A DNA stretch of 64,000 nt from an uncultured cyanobacterium (lineage in GTDB: Bacteria > Cyanobacteriota > Cyanobacteriia > Cyanobacteriales > Nostocaceae): contig CAIVAU010000173.1 of the NCBI GenBank assembly GCA_903903925.1, forward strand, positions 17,672 through 81,671, given 5' to 3'. The position numbers and the translations under genes were made by a program. Shown here one piece after another: positions 62,365-64,000 of this stretch. The notes under the pieces are model-generated. The model ran no database searches and was not told where the DNA came from. It saw only the letters and a list, made by a program, of their open reading frames with translations. Each line of letters starts with the position of its first letter. The stretch's first letter is position 1.

Positions 62365-62424
62365 CTGGTAGATGCACCTTTATTTTCAACCCCTTAGTTA
62401 ACTAAAACCTTCTGGGGTTTTTTT
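62365..62424 (+). ncRNA. nsiR1: NsiR1-like small RNA, diverged copy nearest hetF
   Basis: Starts with ACTGGTAGATGCACC and ends in a terminator (CCCC ... GGGG then T7 at 62418-62424), about 60 nt. Shares TTTATCCGGAT, TGGTAGATGCACC and the terminator layout with the tandem units at 63642-64000. It is transcribed away from hetF, on the strand opposite to it, 185-244 bp before the hetF start, so it is antisense to any hetF leader of that length. The rest of 62181-62834 shows no gene. Confidence 0.65.
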
Positions 62425-62834
62425 CTCTCTTTAATAAAAATACTCCCTATGGACGCTAATTGATTTAGAAGATCCTGCTTAACCTAGAATACCCCGATTA
62501 GCATATGCATTAAAGACACTTATCGACCGTTAACGCTATTGTCCTCCTTATTTCTCTGATGGAGGGGATTTTCTTGCTAAAATGACCTTATCACCCCCCA
62601 CACTCCCTTCCTAAAGAAGGTGAGAAGGGAAAACTCCACCCCGATCAAATAGGTCAGTGTGCCGTTTAATTGAACGTTTCTTGGCTGTAGGTTATCAAAT
62701 AATGCAAACATAGCACTTGTATTATCCCACATTCAGCGGGTTAAGTTTTAAAAAGATTGTTTAAACCTAAGTGTATACTGAGTATCAAAAATAATAATGA
62801 AGGTACAAAAAGGAGCAGCACTTCGGTTACGACG

Positions 62835-62981
62835 CTAAACAACCGCAAAATCAGTCAGAGCAAGCTCCCGATGATGCTGAAATCCCAAAACGATATCATG
62901 CTTTGGAATCCGTGCCTCCAGCAGATCCTGCGTTACCCCATCCTCCGTTAAATCCTCCTTTACCCAAACTTTGCCATCCTT
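62835..62981 (-). pseudogene. xisI: xisI remnant (fdxN element excision controlling factor), C-terminal 48 residues
   Basis: The reverse strand gives KDGKVWVKEDLTEDGVTQDL then LEARIPKHDIVLGF and TDFAVV with a stop at 62835. The pattern DGKVWV..D.TE.G....L...GIPK.DIVLGF is the end of XisI proteins. The upstream part is out of frame or stopped, so only the C-terminus survives. No xisH is seen. It lies inside the split NsiR1 array. Confidence 0.8.
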
Positions 62982-63111
62982 CCCTTTCCATCACCACTTT
63001 AAACCTTTTTCCCGGCTGTCAGTTAATTCCGGATCGATACTTTAGAAACGCTTAGTTACTGCTAATTAGGTGAAATGAGCAGTGAAGCAGAAAGTTACCT
63101 TAAGGAATTGA

Positions 63112-63363
63112 TCACCTACTTTCACCATCCTGATTACCAGTTCGTCTGCGGCTAGTATCCTTCGCTTCCCCACCAAGATCTCTCGCCCGTCCGCTCCAAC
63201 GTGTTGTTAGACCGCGCTTTCGCGACAAGTTCACGACTTCTCTGCTGCTTTCTGCTTCCTTCTTGCGTAGGTCTGCAAAGATTGCGTCCAAATCGTAGTT
63301 GAAGGACTTCGCATACTCTTCACGGATTCGGTGAATCTCTTCGACAATCTCATCTGTCCACAT
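63112..63363 (-). CDS. Probable partner of the PIN toxin, C-terminus replaced
   Basis: 83 residues: MWTDEIVEEIHRIREEYAKS and FNYDLDAIFADLRKKEAESS belong to a small protein often encoded next to PIN-domain toxins, probably the antitoxin. After about residue 50 (VVNLSRKRGLT) the sequence becomes TRWSGRARDLGGEAK, encoded by an attC-like element, so the tail is foreign. The gene is 33 bp after the PIN remnant stop, with a dispersed repeat between them. Confidence 0.6.
   Translation of the reverse strand: MWTDEIVEEIHRIREEYAKSFNYDLDAIFADLRKKEAESSREVVNLSRKRGLTTRWSGRARDLGGEAKDTSRRRTGNQDGESR
63150..63215 (-). repeat. attC-like half site
   Basis: On the reverse strand: GTCTAAC (63206-63212, an RYYYAAC core), then AACACGTTGGAGCGGACGGG. 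This is the first arm of many chromosomal attC (integron cassette) sites. The matching second arm ending in GTTRRRY was not found within 120 bp, and no integrase gene is in the window. Confidence 0.4.
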
Positions 63364-63370
63364 GACCGTT

Positions 63371-63391
63371 TTTGAATTGGAGCGAAGCGAC
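63371..63391 (+). repeat. Partial copy of the dispersed repeat
   Basis: TTTGAATTGGAGCGAAGCGA, identical to the repeat core at 42981-43000, between the PIN remnant and its partner gene. Confidence 0.6.
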
Positions 63392-63396
63392 TTGAC

Positions 63397-63651
63397 CTAA
63401 TCTCCCATAAGTTCGTTGGGTGTGCAACGGATGGGCAGCACATAGCCGAAATCGAGACTAATCTCCGCCAACTTCCCCTGGATCTGAGCATTGGCAATAT
63501 GCTTGCAATTCCACGTTAACAGATAATCTATGCCGTGTATGGTAGCGGCAGCAATGTGAGCCGCGTCCACCTTGGCTTTTAAAGGAAGACTACTTCGGGC
63601 GAAAAATTGTGCGGCTAAATCTTGTACCGATTTTTTATTTTGTGCCGCCAC
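63397..63651 (-). pseudogene. PIN-domain toxin, C-terminal half on a captured start
   Basis: 84-codon frame. VDAAHIAAATIHGIDYLLTW and NCKHIANAQIQGKLAEISLD, then CTPNELMGD at the end, are the C-terminal half of a VapC-type PIN protein. The N-terminal half with the first catalytic Asp is missing. The first residues (MAAQNKKS) and the GTG start at 63651 are encoded by the right edge of an NsiR1-like repeat unit, so the frame was fused to array DNA. Confidence 0.7.
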
Positions 63652-63716
63652 ACCAATTTGATTTAACTATAGCAGTATTTATTCCGGATAGACGAGATTC
63701 ACATGAGAAGAGGTAA

Positions 63717-63775
63717 GTGGTAGATGCACCCTGATAACTAACTCCCCTAGTCGGATCACATCCTCTGGGGGTTTT
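63717..63775 (+). ncRNA. nsiR1: NsiR1-like small RNA, array unit 1
   Basis: About 59 nt from GTGGTAGATGCACCC to the T run of the terminator. Promoter TCCGGA at 63683-63688. Transcript start is inferred from spacing. NsiR1 is known as a heterocyst-specific RNA of about 60 nt encoded in tandem upstream of hetF. Confidence 0.7.
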
Positions 63776-63855
63776 ATTTTGTGCCGCCACACCAATTTGA
63801 TTTAACTATAGCAGTATTTATTCCGGATAGATGGGATTCACATGAGAATAGGTAA

Positions 63856-63914
63856 GTGGTAGATGCACCCTGATAACTAACTCCCCTGGTCGGATCATAT
63901 CCTCTGGGGGTTTT
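63856..63914 (+). ncRNA. nsiR1: NsiR1-like small RNA, array unit 2
   Basis: Second unit, 139 bp after the first, with TCCGGA at 63822-63827. Differs by single bases (for example CCTGGTCGG in place of CCTAGTCGG). Confidence 0.7.
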
Positions 63915-63994
63915 ATTTTGTGCCGCCACACCAATTTGATTTAACTATAGCAGTATTTATTCCGGATAGATGGGATTCACATGAGAATAGGTAA

Positions 63995-64000
63995 GTGGTA
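63995..64000 (+). ncRNA. nsiR1: NsiR1-like small RNA, array unit 3 (cut by window end)
   Basis: Only the promoter (TCCGGA at 63961-63966) and the first bases of the third unit are inside the window. Confidence 0.6.

Larger units (their letters stand above)
63642..64000 (+). repeat. Tandem array of 139-bp NsiR1-type units
   Basis: Units start at 63642, 63781 and 63920 (GTGCCGCCACACCAATTTGA), exactly 139 bp apart, and the third runs off the window. Copies differ at only a few positions. Each contains TCCGGA, the TGGTAGATGCACC box and a terminator (CTCCCC ... GGGGG then TTTT). The array probably continues to the right of the window. Confidence 0.93.

Noticed and set aside
62757..62951. Forward 64-codon frame
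   Set aside because: It is antisense to the xisI remnant, which has clear family similarity.
63020..63100. Additional TCCGGA at 63028 as another NsiR1 unit
   Set aside because: The motif is present, but the TGGTAGATGCACC box and terminator do not follow, so it is at most a dead copy.

Overview
The window comes from a filamentous, heterocyst-forming cyanobacterium of the Nostocales type. This rests on three things. HIP1 octamers (GCGATCGC) occur throughout, inside and between genes. There are plant-type and photosynthetic genes (psbQ, tocopherol cyclase, glpX-type bisphosphatase, cyanobacterial murT/gatD). At the right end a long CHAT-protease gene that I read as hetF sits beside a tandem array of about 60-nt RNA units that I read as NsiR1. 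The intergenic DNA carries many short tandem repeats (GGAGTCA, GGGAGCA, GTGTGGG and GTTAGTT families), which is also typical of this group.

Layout. 1-16 kb is core metabolism: a FAD oxidoreductase edge, psbQ, hemA, glpX, grxC, tadA, an acyltransferase, a glycosyltransferase, rpsU, a GAF-TPR protein, pgsA, an aspartase/fumarase family enzyme and a DUF362 protein. 16-26 kb mixes housekeeping (holA, galE) with two unusual fusions: a degenerate zinc-binding-protein domain joined to a polysaccharide deacetylase, and a SafE-like transporter domain joined to a cytochrome b-like domain. It also holds an M28 peptidase next to a ParD antitoxin whose ParE toxin is cut short. 26-38 kb holds an ABC exporter, a sugar transferase, surE, metG, a LabA/NYN protein, lptC and dacB. 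38.6-43 kb is a lipid operon, plsX-fabH-fabD-plsC; the fabH-fabD gap consists entirely of a GGAGTCA heptamer array, and a broken vapBC-like module sits before plsC. 43-49.5 kb has DUF2288, a YdcF protein, tRNA-Arg(CCU), tocopherol cyclase, a J-domain-TPR protein, a coiled-coil/WD40 protein and a metallophosphoesterase.

49.5-64 kb is an accessory region. It has a single-gene fusion of a PD-(D/E)XK nuclease-like domain to a ParA-type ATPase, an intact hicAB pair, murT/gatD with a DUF2283 gene between them, a toxin-antitoxin pair whose toxin has an internal deletion, a MITE-like element, a McrB-like AAA+ protein without McrC, and an IS605/TnpB RNA-like scar. Then come hetF and the NsiR1-like array, which is split by about 1.2 kb of decayed genes (a xisI remnant, a PIN-toxin remnant and its partner, and an attC-like half site).

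Two threads run through the window. First, antitoxin genes look whole while their toxins are truncated, internally deleted or promoter-captured (four cases), with hicAB the only intact pair. Second, simple repeats have become functional parts: heptamer units supply the Shine-Dalgarno sequences of fabD and grxC, a dispersed repeat supplies the RBS and GTG start of the DUF2288 gene, and repeat DNA codes the ends of some proteins. The best candidates for something undescribed are the nuclease-ParA fusion at 50.1-51.3 kb and the interrupted, divergently oriented NsiR1 array upstream of hetF. No database search was possible; all family names come from motifs read in the translated sequence.
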